A DNA stretch of 42,967 bases from Nitrospira sp. (lineage in GTDB: Bacteria > Nitrospirota > Nitrospiria > Nitrospirales > Nitrospiraceae): positions 1 through 42,967 of the forward strand of contig JAHBWO010000019.1 in assembly GCA_019636945.1 (NCBI GenBank). Direction: 5' to 3'. Below are positions 33,599 through 42,524 of the stretch, piece by piece; position 1 is the stretch's first letter, and each line of letters starts with the position of its first letter. The notes beneath the pieces are model-generated. The model had not been told where the DNA came from. It worked only from the letters and a program-made list of their open reading frames with translations, and did no database searches. The position numbers were made by a program, and so were the translations under genes.

Positions 33599-34936
33599 TC
33601 AGGGTTTGGCCACCAGAGGCCCTGCCTCTTTTTTCACAGAGTGGGTGGGGCGCAAGGGGGCAGGACGGAGACAGCGTTCTATTTGTTCCACACTCCGCAT
33701 GAGGGCGCCTTGGTTGTCACACACCACCTGTCTCGCCACCTGCCCATCTCGATTCCGTCTGTCAGGCTGACGTATCCATTCATCAATCGAGACGACAAGG
33801 TCCTCCACGCCCATCACCCGACGACCTCCTCCAGACTCTGACAAGAGTGTCGCAATCTCGGCACAATGGTCTGTATAGGGTCCAAACATCACCGGGGTCC
33901 CCCACACGGCAGGTTCGAGCAAATTGTGCCCTCCGACGGGAACCAGCGTCCCACCCACATACGCCACAACGGCTTCCCGATACGCACGGGACAATTCTCC
34001 TCGCGTATCCAAGATGATGACGCGCGGGCCGGTGAGTGTTTCTTGGAGGCGGCTCTTACGCTGCACCACAAATCCAGCCGCTTGAAGCATCCTCTCAACT
34101 TGATCGGCTCGCTCGATATGGCGAGGAGCGAGCATGAGCACCATCGAAGGAAACGACTTCGCGATTATTTCATAGGCTGAGACCAAGAGTTCTTCTTCTC
34201 CGGCATGAGTGCTGCCGGCGAGAATCAACTGCTCGTGCTCGTTGAGCCCAAGGCTCCGGCGCTGCGACTCGTCAGGCTGAACAGAAGGCAACGGCTGATC
34301 AAACTTGATATTGCCGGTCACTTGCACACGTTCTGGTTCCGCCCCTAGCGTGACAATCCGCTGTCGATCCCGATCAGATTGCATCAGGCAGAGTGCTAAC
34401 GTGGCGAGCACCGAACGCCAGAAGGAACGAATGCCAAGAATGTTTTGCCTGCCAAATGATCGAGACGATAACCTTCCATTCACGAGCACCGACGGCACCC
34501 CATGCTCACGCAAGGTCCACAAGAGATTGGGCCACAGTTCCGTTTCAACGAAGAGATAGAGAGCTGGCTTCACACGGCCGACCATCCGAGCCACCGCCCA
34601 TGGGAAATCAAGCGGAGCATAGCAATGTTCGGTCATGCCGCCGAGCCGCTGCTCGACCGCCTCACGGCCGGTTTCAGTCACGGTCGAGACGAGATACCGG
34701 AATTCGGGATGCCGCTGATGCAAGGCCTTCACCAAAGGCGCCACTGCCACCACTTCCCCCAGCGACACCGCATGCACCCATATGACTGGTCTAGCTGTCT
34801 GGCCGTTTTCAGCTGCAGGAAGGCGCCACCCCATTCTTTGGGAAAAACCCGGGCGGCAACGAGGCTTGGCCCACAGCACCCCAATGACCACGGGGGCGGC
34901 GATCAGCAGGCCAATGTTATAGAGCAGCTTCCACAT
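33599..34936 (-). CDS. waaA: 3-deoxy-D-manno-octulosonic acid (Kdo) transferase
   Basis: Adds Kdo to lipid IVA. The 445-residue GT30 protein starts with a membrane anchor (LLYNIGLLIAAPVVIGVLW), then WVHAVSLGEVVAVAPLVKAL, with the catalytic SLGE glutamate near residue 60, ETELWPNLLWTLREHGVPSVLVNGRLSSRS and NIKFDQPLP. It ends with GGTLVPVGGHNLLEPAVWGTPVMFGP, the family signature. The C-terminal tail is 20-30 residues longer and basic. No obvious ribosome site precedes the ATG at 34936. Whether it is mono- or bifunctional cannot be read from sequence. Confidence 0.96.
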   Translation of the reverse strand: MWKLLYNIGLLIAAPVVIGVLWAKPRCRPGFSQRMGWRLPAAENGQTARPVIWVHAVSLGEVVAVAPLVKALHQRHPEFRYLVSTVTETGREAVEQRLGGMTEHCYAPLDFPWAVARMVGRVKPALYLFVETELWPNLLWTLREHGVPSVLVNGRLSSRSFGRQNILGIRSFWRSVLATLALCLMQSDRDRQRIVTLGAEPERVQVTGNIKFDQPLPSVQPDESQRRSLGLNEHEQLILAGSTHAGEEELLVSAYEIIAKSFPSMVLMLAPRHIERADQVERMLQAAGFVVQRKSRLQETLTGPRVIILDTRGELSRAYREAVVAYVGGTLVPVGGHNLLEPAVWGTPVMFGPYTDHCAEIATLLSESGGGRRVMGVEDLVVSIDEWIRQPDRRNRDGQVARQVVCDNQGALMRSVEQIERCLRPAPLRPTHSVKKEAGPLVAKP

Positions 34937-34954
34937 GGGAACGAAGTTTGACGT

Positions 34955-35034
34955 AAGAGGTAAAAGGTGAAACGTGCCGCAAAGTTATCCGAGCCTCCTA
35001 CGCTTCACGTCTCACTTTTCACGTTTCACTTCTT
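34955..35034. repeat. Inverted TTCACGTTTCAC-type intergenic repeat
   Basis: GTGAAACGTG (34967-34976) is a perfect inverted match to CACGTTTCAC (35020-35029), and the right arm also contains direct TTCACGT/TCAC units (35004-35029). The element lies between the acyltransferase and waaA and codes for the last residues (EEVKREK) of the acyltransferase's restored frame. Similar short palindromic tracts are, to my knowledge, common between Nitrospira genes. Confidence 0.55.
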
Positions 35035-35682
35035 CTTCTGCCTGATCGGTCAAACGATTGAGCACCGTCTCGAGCTCCAGGCGGATGGCTTCAAGCATCC
35101 CATCATCGGCTTCACGGGAGACCCGGAGCGGGGTGCCAAAGAGGAAGAGGCCCCTGCAGAACGGATACGGGACCATGTAGCGATCCCAGCTCGCAAAGAG
35201 TTTTTTTTTGAGCAGGCAAACACCATGGGCACGATGGGAAGCCCGGTTGCCTTGGCCAACTGCACCACCCCAAGCTTGGCTACCTGGCGCGGCCCCTTTG
35301 GACCATCCGGAGTTACGCCAAGATCCCAACCCGACCGTCCCAACTTAATCAACGCCCGCAAGGCGGTCGCCCCGCCCCTCGTACTGGACCCACGCACAGT
35401 CTGATGCCCAAATCGCGCAATGATCCGTGCAATAATCTCACCGTCGCCATGCCGACTGATCAACATCTGGGTACCGGCGCCACGATACCCGTGCAGCATC
35501 ATCAGCTGCTGCGCATGCCAGAACGCTAAAATCGCGTGGCGTCCTTCACGATACAACGCATCGACCGCTTCGTGGCCGCGAGTTTCGCACCGTATCGTAC
35601 GAGCCACTCCTCGAATAAGGGCCGCCCCTACTGGAGGCAGCACAGAAAGCTTCAACCATTTGACGAGGGGTGAATGTTTCAT
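35012..35682 (-). pseudogene. DUF374-type lysophospholipid acyltransferase-like protein, frameshifted at an A9 run
   Basis: A LpxL-neighbourhood acyltransferase family protein (DUF374). The first frame (ATG 35682) gives an N-terminal helix, ILAFWHAQQLMMLHGYRG (H-x4 site), ISRHGDGEIIARI, GSSTRGGATALRALI and VTPDGPKGPRQVAKLGVVQLA, all hallmark segments, to about residue 160. After the nine-A tract at 35209-35201 it runs into unrelated residues, ending at 35050. The continuation typical of the family (FASWDRYMVPYPFCRGLFLFG, then READDGMLEAIRLELE) lies in the next frame to 35012. One more A would restore a protein of 223 residues. This is a sequencing error, a real mutation or a slippage site. 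Confidence 0.85.
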
Positions 35683-35686
35683 CGAG

Positions 35687-37435
35687 TCAGTGCGTCACTT
35701 CTTCGGACTGAAACTGTAAGGCATGAAGCCGGTGATACGTCCCACCTTGCCTGAGTAGTTCCTCATGCGTCCCTATCTCAACAATGGCGCCTCGTTCCAA
35801 CACCACAATGCGATCGGCATTTTGAATCGTGGAAAGTCGATGCGCAATCACCAAGGTCGTCCGATTCTTCATCAAATTCGCAAGCGCCAACTGCACGATC
35901 CGTTCGGACTCCGTATCCAATGCGGAGGTGGCCTCATCCAAAATCAACAGCGGCGGGTCCCGAAGAATGGCCCGCGCAATAGCCAGACGTTGGCGCTCGC
36001 CTCCGGATAACTTGAGCCCACGCTCTCCAATGATGGATTGATAGCCCTCCGGGAGACGAAGAATGAAATCCTGGGCATAGGCCAGTTTGGCAGCCTGCTC
36101 CACATCGGCCTGGCTCGCACCAGCCCGCCCGAACGCAATATTCCGTTGGATGGTATCATCGAATAAGACGACCTCTTGCGAGACGATACCAATGTGTGCG
36201 CGCAGCGAGTGCAGCTCATATGAGGCCAACGGAAGGCCATCGATGAGGACACGCCCAGCGGTGGGCTCATAAAAGCGAGGCAGCAAACTCACCAACGAGG
36301 TCTTCCCACTGCCACTGCTTCCCACAAGTGCAATCACTTCACCCGGCTTGATGACCAGATCAATATCGGTGAGGGCAGAGACCGTGTGGTTCTCATAGCG
36401 TAATGACACGCCCTGAAACTCAATGGCTTGCTTAATACCCATCAATGGGGCGGTGCCATGATCGTGAGCCTGCTCCGTGTTCATGTCCAACACATCAAAC
36501 ACGCGTTCCGCTGCCGCCAGCGCCTGCTGGATCAAATTATTGGATCCGGATAACTTTCGAATCGGCGTATAGGCTAATATCATAGCCGCCATGAACGAAA
36601 AGAACGCACCGGGAGTCATCGTTCCGCTGATCACGAGATACCCGCCATACCAGATCAGTGTGGCGACGCTGATCACGCCGATGATTTCCATGTGGGAATG
36701 GCCGATCGCCCACACTTGATTCGTTTTTAACGTCGTAGAGAGATAGGCCCGGTTTCGTGCTCGGAATCGCTCCCCTTCCGCATCCTCACGGCCAAAGGCC
36801 TTCACGACTCGGATACCTGCAAAGATTTCTTGCAGCGTCGACGACATGTCACCCATTTGCTCTTGTCCACTGACGGCGAGTTTCTTCAACCGCTTGCCCA
36901 CGCGCACCATCGTCAGGCCAGCCAGCGGAAGCACGATGAGGGAAATGCCGGCCAGTCTCCAATCCTGATAGAGAATGACACCCACCATGGCGAGAAACGT
37001 GAGCCCGTTTTGAAAGATGTCTTTGACGACATTTGATGCCGCGTTCGCCATCAATCCCACATCATTGACGACTCGGGAGACCAAGCGACCGGAAGTATTC
37101 GAATCATGAAACCCCACCGGCAACCGCATGAGCCGCTGAAACAACTCTTGGCGAATATCGGCTACCACCTGATTGCCGACATAGGCCATGAGATAGTTCA
37201 CCCCATAACTGAATACCGCCTTCACGGCCGCAACCCCTAACAGCGCTAGGGGCAATACCAACAGCAATCGTTCATTTTTTTCAATAAAGATGCCGTCAAG
37301 GACCGGGCGAGCCAGCCATGCATACACCCCGGTGGAGAGTGCCACGAGGCCGGAGCAGACAAACCCGCCCGCAAATCTCACCCGATACGGGCGGACATAC
37401 TGCATCAGCCGTTTAAACCGCTCTAGGCTCGACAT
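35687..37435 (-). CDS. msbA: Lipid A export ABC transporter (MsbA)
   Basis: A 582-residue half-transporter: six membrane helices (about 15-310), then a nucleotide-binding domain with Walker A VGSSGSGKTSLVSLL, a Q-loop SQEVVLFDD, signature LSGGERQRLAIARAI, Walker B LLILDEATSALD and the H-loop VIAHRLSTI. This is the standard MsbA layout, and it flips core-lipid A across the inner membrane. Position between lpxB and the acyltransferase supports MsbA over another exporter. Its start overlaps the lpxB stop by 13 nt, and four bases separate its stop from the acyltransferase start. Confidence 0.94.
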   Translation of the reverse strand: MSSLERFKRLMQYVRPYRVRFAGGFVCSGLVALSTGVYAWLARPVLDGIFIEKNERLLLVLPLALLGVAAVKAVFSYGVNYLMAYVGNQVVADIRQELFQRLMRLPVGFHDSNTSGRLVSRVVNDVGLMANAASNVVKDIFQNGLTFLAMVGVILYQDWRLAGISLIVLPLAGLTMVRVGKRLKKLAVSGQEQMGDMSSTLQEIFAGIRVVKAFGREDAEGERFRARNRAYLSTTLKTNQVWAIGHSHMEIIGVISVATLIWYGGYLVISGTMTPGAFFSFMAAMILAYTPIRKLSGSNNLIQQALAAAERVFDVLDMNTEQAHDHGTAPLMGIKQAIEFQGVSLRYENHTVSALTDIDLVIKPGEVIALVGSSGSGKTSLVSLLPRFYEPTAGRVLIDGLPLASYELHSLRAHIGIVSQEVVLFDDTIQRNIAFGRAGASQADVEQAAKLAYAQDFILRLPEGYQSIIGERGLKLSGGERQRLAIARAILRDPPLLILDEATSALDTESERIVQLALANLMKNRTTLVIAHRLSTIQNADRIVVLERGAIVEIGTHEELLRQGGTYHRLHALQFQSEEVTH

Positions 37436-38553
37436 ACCGCCAACACCTTCTCCGCTGCTCTGGCTGACGCTCCGGGTGCACCTAACGTGTCTCGCACTTC
37501 TGCCAAGCTCCGCTTCATGTCAGCATAGGCTATTGGATCTTCCAAGATCCGCAACGCCTCTTCGTACAGCCGCTGACCGGTGGCCTCATGCTGCACCAAC
37601 TCCGGTACGACGGATCGACCTGCGACCAAATTCACGAGCCCAATCCATTTGACTCGTTTGAAGAAGCTCGCGATCCACCATTCCAGTGCACTGATTTGAT
37701 ACAGCAGCACCATGGGCGTCCCTACCACGGCTGCTTGTAATATTGCCGTACCGGACTTGACCAATGCAAAATCCGAGACCGCCAGCACTTCACTGGTCTG
37801 CTCTTTCATCACGGTGATCGGCACTCGGTTCCCTTCGAGAAACGCCTGCAACAGATTATCCTGGATTGTGGAGGCTTGTGCCAGGAGAAACTTCGTTCCC
37901 GGCTTATGTTGTGCCAATTTCTCTGCGGCGGATAGCAGGATTGGCAACAGCACTTGCACTTCATGCGACCGGCTCCCCGGCAACAGAGCCACGACCTGCT
38001 CGTCAACGGACAGGCCCAATTTACTGCGGAGCTCACTTCGGTCGTGGAGGCCTGCGACCGCATCCAAGATGGGATGGCCGACAAACGTACAGGGCACCCC
38101 CGCCTTGTCCCAAAGCGGTTTCTCAAAAGGGAGAATGACCAGCATGTGATCAACCCGTCTTTTGGCCCAGTAAACTCGCCATGGTCCCCAGGCCCAGATC
38201 TGCGGCGCAATATAATAAAATACGCGCAACCCAGCGCCCTTGGCGAAATAGGCGTACCGTAGATTGAGCCCGGGGTTATCCACAAAGATGACCGCATCCC
38301 ATGGTTCCGACCTGAACAACCGCCGCATGAAAAAAAACCGTCGAAAGATGGCCAATAATGCCAGGGGTCCGACCATGCCCATCACGTCGAACTGCCCCAT
38401 CTTGGAGATTAACCGTACGCCGGCCGCCTCCATCGCTGCCCCGCCGATCCCAGCGAGCAAGACCTGGGGATCTTTGGCTCTGAGGGCCTTGGCAAGATTC
38501 GCCCCATGGAGATCGCCTGAGGCTTCGCCCGTGACAATCAGAATGCGTGCCAT
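37423..38553 (-). CDS. lpxB: Lipid-A-disaccharide synthase
   Basis: Joins UDP-2,3-diacylglucosamine and 2,3-diacylglucosamine-1-phosphate into the lipid A disaccharide (GT19). The 376-residue product opens with ILIVTGEASGDLHGANLAKAL, the LpxB signature. It then has GIGGAAMEAAGVRLI, VIFVDNPGLNLRYAYFAKGAG, YYIAPQIWAWGPWR, VALLPGSRSHEVQVLLP and FALVKSGTAILQAAVVGTPMVLLYQ. Length is close to the family norm. It follows the oxidoreductase gene after about 103 nt without features, and overlaps msbA. Confidence 0.97.
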   Translation of the reverse strand: MARILIVTGEASGDLHGANLAKALRAKDPQVLLAGIGGAAMEAAGVRLISKMGQFDVMGMVGPLALLAIFRRFFFMRRLFRSEPWDAVIFVDNPGLNLRYAYFAKGAGLRVFYYIAPQIWAWGPWRVYWAKRRVDHMLVILPFEKPLWDKAGVPCTFVGHPILDAVAGLHDRSELRSKLGLSVDEQVVALLPGSRSHEVQVLLPILLSAAEKLAQHKPGTKFLLAQASTIQDNLLQAFLEGNRVPITVMKEQTSEVLAVSDFALVKSGTAILQAAVVGTPMVLLYQISALEWWIASFFKRVKWIGLVNLVAGRSVVPELVQHEATGQRLYEEALRILEDPIAYADMKRSLAEVRDTLGAPGASARAAEKVLAVCRA

Positions 38554-38656
38554 GATGGTCTATCAAGCATGGTCGATACGATCCAGGTGTCTTGTTGAAT
38601 CCAGCGGACAGTCTCTGACTCTACTCGTTCGGCTAAAGATGCTCGAGCCGCTTCTG

Positions 38657-39592
38657 TTACCCAGTCATCTTCATCGCAGCGAGCACGCGATGCGCGAGCT
38701 CCACTGCCGCCGCTCCATCTGCGCCAGACACGACGGGACGAGAACGCACACGAACAGCATGGAGAAACGACTCCAGTTGTAATTTGAGCGGCTCTGCATC
38801 GCCGGCTTGAATCTCTTCCGCCGCCATGGTCGGTTTCCCACCAGACGCAACCGATCGGCGCCCGACTACTCCTTGCCGAGACTGAAAATCAATTGTGACA
38901 CACCCATCGGGTTGGAATACTCGCCATTGACGCATAGCCTTGGGGGAGATCCGACTGGCGGTCAGCTGTGCGACACAGCCTTCCTTAAACTGGATGCGCG
39001 CATTGGCGACATCATTGGTTGGAGAAAGCAGAGCCCCACCGGTAGCCAAAACCGCCTCGACAGGGCCAGGGCTGCAGGAAAGCAGGAGATCAATGTCATG
39101 AATCATGAGATCAAGCACGACGTCGACGTCGGTACCCCGCTCACTATATGTACCCAATCGATGACATTCGAACAACATCGGAGTGTGAATGTGAGGTCGC
39201 ATGAGCGGCATGATGGGATTGAACCGCTCACTATGCCCCACTTGCAACGTGCATCCGTGACGGCCGGCCAATCCGACGAGGTCCTGCGCCTCATTCGGCG
39301 ACACCGTGATCGGCTTTTCTACAAGAACATGCTTTTTTGCTTCGAGGCAGGCCCGTGCAACAACATAATGGCCGGAGGTAGGCACGGCAATACTGACGAC
39401 CTCAACCTGTTTCAAAAACTCCGCCAGACCACGGAATGCCTGTGCTCCGAACTTCTCAGCGATGGCGGAAGCTCGTGCGCCATCTTGATCCATGACACCA
39501 ACCAGCGTCGTATCCGGTGATGAGGCATAAAGACGCGCATGATGTCGCCCGAGATGTCCGACTCCAATCACACCCGCACGAAGTTTGGCCAT
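38657..39592 (-). CDS. Gfo/Idh/MocA-family oxidoreductase in the lipid A operon
   Basis: A 311-residue NAD(P)-dependent oxidoreductase: KLRAGVIGVGHLGRHHARLY (GxGxxG), VEVVSIAVPTSGHYVVARACLEAKKHVLVEKPIT with the conserved EKP Lys, and DLMIHDIDLLLSC with the H-D-I-D substrate motif. I place the start at the ATG 39592 with AGAGGT just upstream. The ATG at 39655 would add 21 poorly conserved residues. It sits between lpxI and lpxB. In Acidithiobacillus and Leptospira a Gfo/Idh enzyme, GnnA, near lpxA makes the 3-keto precursor of UDP-GlcNAc3N; an analogous role is possible, but no gnnB aminotransferase is in the window. Confidence 0.85.
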   Translation of the reverse strand: MAKLRAGVIGVGHLGRHHARLYASSPDTTLVGVMDQDGARASAIAEKFGAQAFRGLAEFLKQVEVVSIAVPTSGHYVVARACLEAKKHVLVEKPITVSPNEAQDLVGLAGRHGCTLQVGHSERFNPIMPLMRPHIHTPMLFECHRLGTYSERGTDVDVVLDLMIHDIDLLLSCSPGPVEAVLATGGALLSPTNDVANARIQFKEGCVAQLTASRISPKAMRQWRVFQPDGCVTIDFQSRQGVVGRRSVASGGKPTMAAEEIQAGDAEPLKLQLESFLHAVRVRSRPVVSGADGAAAVELAHRVLAAMKMTG

Positions 39593-39696
39593 ACACCTCT
39601 TGGACTGAATGGGTGAATCTCTTGAGCGATCGAATCGGTGAGTTTCAGCAATCAATAGATCAACAGATCTTCGGACTCTGAAACTGCTCCGTTGAC

Positions 39697-40566
39697 TCAG
39701 GTCCCCAGGCTCGACTCTTCCTCACGAGCCACGCCGACAACGGCGATTCCTGCATCCTCTGCATGGCGAAGGAGCACCTCTCGATCCAGCATCACCGACC
39801 GACCTGCCTCGACGGCCAGCACGGACGCCTTGACGGAGCGCATGACCTCAATGGTTCTCGGCCCGACAGCCGGCAAATCAAATCGGAGGTCCTGTTGCGG
39901 CTTACACCGCTTCACGACGACCACTCCATCCTTGGCGAGTGCGCCTCCACGCTTGATCGCCTCATCGGTTCCTTCAACCGCCTCAACTGCTACAATCGTA
40001 CGATCCTTGACGACCACGCATTGACCGATATCGAGACGTCCTGTCTCTCTGGCAACCTCCCACCCATAGCGGATATCGCCCCATTCCTTTTTTGTAGGCT
40101 GGCGAGAAGTCAACGTGCCTTCCGTGACCAAAATACCGTCAAGACCGAACGTCGATTCACAAATCGTGATGCCATCCTTCTCGAGTTCTGCCGCCAATGC
40201 ACGGAGAATATCATCATCCTTCCAGAGAACCAATTTCGTGGCTAAAGCCAACACGCGAAAATCAGGACGGGCCTTGCTGTAGATGTGGGTCTTCTTAACG
40301 CCTCCCAGCATCACGACATGGCGTACCCCGTCGGCCTTGAAGGCATTAATCAATTTATTCAGTTGGCCGATCTTGACCCAGTGAATGCGGTCGACATGCT
40401 GCTCGAGCTCCGGTTCTGTTTCACCTTCATGAGCCACAGCAACGACGTGAAGACCCATCTTGCGAGCGTTATCGGAGAAGATGATCGGAAATCGCCCATT
40501 CCCGGCGATCACCCCGATTCGACCGTCCACTATCGGCATGGTGAGACCCATCGTGCTCGGTGTCAC
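39697..40566 (-). CDS. lpxI: UDP-2,3-diacylglucosamine pyrophosphatase (LpxI)
   Basis: Hydrolyses UDP-2,3-diacylglucosamine to lipid X and UMP, replacing LpxH in many non-gamma-proteobacterial species. The protein has the LpxI (DUF1009) features IGVIAGNGRFPIIFSDNARKMG, MLGGVKKTHIYSKARPDFR, GITICESTFGLDGILVTEGTLT and VVVKRCKPQQDLRFDLPAVG. It may start at the GTG 40566, which overlaps the lpxA stop by 4 nt (GTGA), giving 289 residues, or at ATG codons at 40551 or 40539 nearer the conserved IGVIAGNG. The gene order lpxA-lpxI is typical. Confidence 0.94.
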   Translation of the reverse strand: MTPSTMGLTMPIVDGRIGVIAGNGRFPIIFSDNARKMGLHVVAVAHEGETEPELEQHVDRIHWVKIGQLNKLINAFKADGVRHVVMLGGVKKTHIYSKARPDFRVLALATKLVLWKDDDILRALAAELEKDGITICESTFGLDGILVTEGTLTSRQPTKKEWGDIRYGWEVARETGRLDIGQCVVVKDRTIVAVEAVEGTDEAIKRGGALAKDGVVVVKRCKPQQDLRFDLPAVGPRTIEVMRSVKASVLAVEAGRSVMLDREVLLRHAEDAGIAVVGVAREEESSLGT

Positions 40567-41381
40567 ACCGGTTGATCGAATTCACGTTCAAGGTCGGAGC
40601 TGACGGCCCTCGAGATTCCTCGTTTAGTCCCCTCCATAAACGCAAGAATCTTGGCCACATCCTCCTGTCCCTTGAACTCCTTTTTCGCCAACTTGATCGC
40701 CTCGGCCGTTCGATGACCTGTTCGAAAGAGCAGATCAAACGCCTTCCTTAACAAGGCAATGCGGTCTACGGAGAAGCCATGTCGTTGCAAACCAACCGTA
40801 TTGAGGCCATACAGATGCGCACGATATCCACCGGCCGCGAACGCAAACGGCGGGATATCCTGACCGATCGCACAACACCCTCCGACCATGACATAGTCTC
40901 CGATGCGCACAAACTGAAGCACACCGGTCAACCCCCCGATGACGGAATGATCTCCGATCGTGATATGTCCGGCCAAGCTCGCGGCGTTGGCCATAATAAT
41001 GTGGTTGCCGAGCCGGCAATCGTGCGCCACATGCACATAGGCCATGAGAATGCCCTTGGAACCTAGAGAAGTCACACCGCCCCCTTGGACGGTTCCCCTG
41101 TTGATCGTGACGTATTCCCGGATGATGTTGTCATGGCCGATCATCACCTTGGTCGGCTCCCCTTTATAGGCGAGGTGCTGAGGAGGCCCTCCGATGGACG
41201 CAAAGGGGTGCACTTCGTTTCGCTCTCCAATCTCCGTCCACCCCTCCACATTCACATGAGAGTGGAGGCGGCTCCCCTTTCCAATGACCACGTGTTCTCC
41301 AACGACACAGAAGGGCCCCACCTCGACATCAGTATCGAGCGTGGCCTTGGGATGGACAATCGCTGATGGATGTATCTTCAC
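40563..41381 (-). CDS. lpxA: UDP-N-acetylglucosamine O-acyltransferase (LpxA)
   Basis: First step of lipid A synthesis: 3-O-acylation of UDP-GlcNAc from acyl-ACP. The 272-residue left-handed beta-helix protein shows hexapeptide repeats from IHPSAIVHPKATLD, GGPPQHLAYKGEPT, IREYVTINRGT and MAYVHVAHDCRLGNH, with the catalytic His120 (E. coli His125). FVRIGDYVMVGGCCAIGQDIPPF and LNTVGLQRHGFS close the core. The position equivalent to E. coli His160 reads Leu (VLQF instead of VHQF). The gene ends in a 4-nt overlap with lpxI; 99 nt separate it from fabZ. Chain-length preference is not obvious. Confidence 0.95.
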   Translation of the reverse strand: MKIHPSAIVHPKATLDTDVEVGPFCVVGEHVVIGKGSRLHSHVNVEGWTEIGERNEVHPFASIGGPPQHLAYKGEPTKVMIGHDNIIREYVTINRGTVQGGGVTSLGSKGILMAYVHVAHDCRLGNHIIMANAASLAGHITIGDHSVIGGLTGVLQFVRIGDYVMVGGCCAIGQDIPPFAFAAGGYRAHLYGLNTVGLQRHGFSVDRIALLRKAFDLLFRTGHRTAEAIKLAKKEFKGQEDVAKILAFMEGTKRGISRAVSSDLEREFDQPV

Positions 41382-41480
41382 ACCTGCCCCCTTTAAAATT
41401 GGTCAGCTTTCAACCGCGCTCTCTCGACCATGTGCGCATCCGACCTTGCGGCCTGGACGTTGACACGTAACGATGATTGA

Positions 41481-41933
41481 TTACTGCGTTTCGGTCTTTT
41501 CTTCCATCACCATCGCCGTGACCACAGCCTCACACACCACCTCATTGTCGACGAATGCCTTCCCCTGCATCTTCCAGAACGGCGGACGTTTCTTGAGGAC
41601 GTCGATCTCAAACCGAAGTTGATCACCCGGCACGACCGGCTTTCTGAATTTCGCTTCCTCAACTCCCGTCAAATACATGATCGTTTTGCCGACCGTCCCT
41701 CCCGACTTGAACACCAGCACGCCTCCCGCCTGTGCCATGGCCTCGATGATCAATACCCCAGGCATGACGGGGCGCCCCGGGAAATGGCCTTGAAAAAACG
41801 GCTCATTGATCGTCACATTCTTGATCCCGACGATTCGCTTATGTGGCTCAAACTCTTTGACCCGATCCACCAACAGGAAGGGGTACCGGTGGGGAAGTAA
41901 TGCTTGAATTTCAGCCTGCTCAACCGATGCCAT
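41481..41933 (-). CDS. fabZ: 3-hydroxyacyl-ACP dehydratase (FabZ)
   Basis: Dehydrates 3-hydroxyacyl-ACP in fatty acid elongation and competes with LpxA for 3-hydroxyacyl-ACP. The 150-residue hot-dog protein has LLPHRYPFLLVDRV (12-25) and QGHFPGRPVMPGVLIIEAMAQAG with catalytic His50 and Glu64, then VEEAKFRKPVVPGDQL. Length and motifs are standard. It sits between the Skp-like genes and lpxA. In many genomes lpxD lies just upstream of fabZ; here no lpxD is present in that place. Confidence 0.96.
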   Translation of the reverse strand: MASVEQAEIQALLPHRYPFLLVDRVKEFEPHKRIVGIKNVTINEPFFQGHFPGRPVMPGVLIIEAMAQAGGVLVFKSGGTVGKTIMYLTGVEEAKFRKPVVPGDQLRFEIDVLKKRPPFWKMQGKAFVDNEVVCEAVVTAMVMEEKTETQ

Positions 41934-41959
41934 TGACCTGCCTCCTCTCTGTCCTTGAC

Positions 41960-42505
41960 CTAAGGGTTTTGCCGATCAAATTCTTTGACGACCAACTCCG
42001 TCACATCCAACGCAGCCTGGTGATAGAGCACGACGCGGAGCACCGAATCATTACCCTTGTCGAGAATGGCCGCATAGCCTTCTTTTTGAGCGACGGCTTG
42101 CGCGGCTGCCGCGATCTTTTTTGAATATTCCGCGACCATTTCACCTCGCTTCTGCTGAACCTCACGATTGAACTCTTGCACCCGATGCTGATAGGCCTCC
42201 ACCTTGCCCCTCAACTGTTCTTCCTTCTCTTGCCGGACAGCATCGGTGAGCTTGGTATTCGGGTCTTCCAGCGATTGCTGCAATTCCTTGAGTTCCTGCT
42301 CGTCAGAATTGATAATCTTCTGTCTGGTCTGGGCATAGCCTGCCATATCTTCCAACGCCGCCTTCCCCGCCTTGCTTCGCTCAAAGACGAGTTGTTGATC
42401 CATCACCCCCACCTTAAGCGGATCTCCCGCATAAAGAGGCGCGGCCCATTGAGCCACAGACCACAGAACAGCCAACACGATCATTTTGGTACGATTCATC
42501 ATCAT
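41960..42505 (-). CDS. Skp/OmpH-family periplasmic chaperone
   Basis: A 181-residue secreted protein. An N-terminal signal peptide (basic start, hydrophobic MIVLAVLWSVAQWAAPLYA, cleavage after AGD or just before) precedes LKVGVMDQQLVFERSKAGKAAL, the start of OmpH. A long charged coiled coil (EQELKELQQSLEDP, QRVQEFNREVQQKRGEMVAEY) and a C-terminal GYAAILDKGNDSVLRVV beta region follow. Skp keeps outer-membrane proteins soluble in the periplasm. It is one of two tandem copies; the next upstream copy is at the right edge. Confidence 0.9.
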   Translation of the reverse strand: MMMNRTKMIVLAVLWSVAQWAAPLYAGDPLKVGVMDQQLVFERSKAGKAALEDMAGYAQTRQKIINSDEQELKELQQSLEDPNTKLTDAVRQEKEEQLRGKVEAYQHRVQEFNREVQQKRGEMVAEYSKKIAAAAQAVAQKEGYAAILDKGNDSVLRVVLYHQAALDVTELVVKEFDRQNP

Positions 42506-42524
42506 GACCTACCTCCCGCAGACA

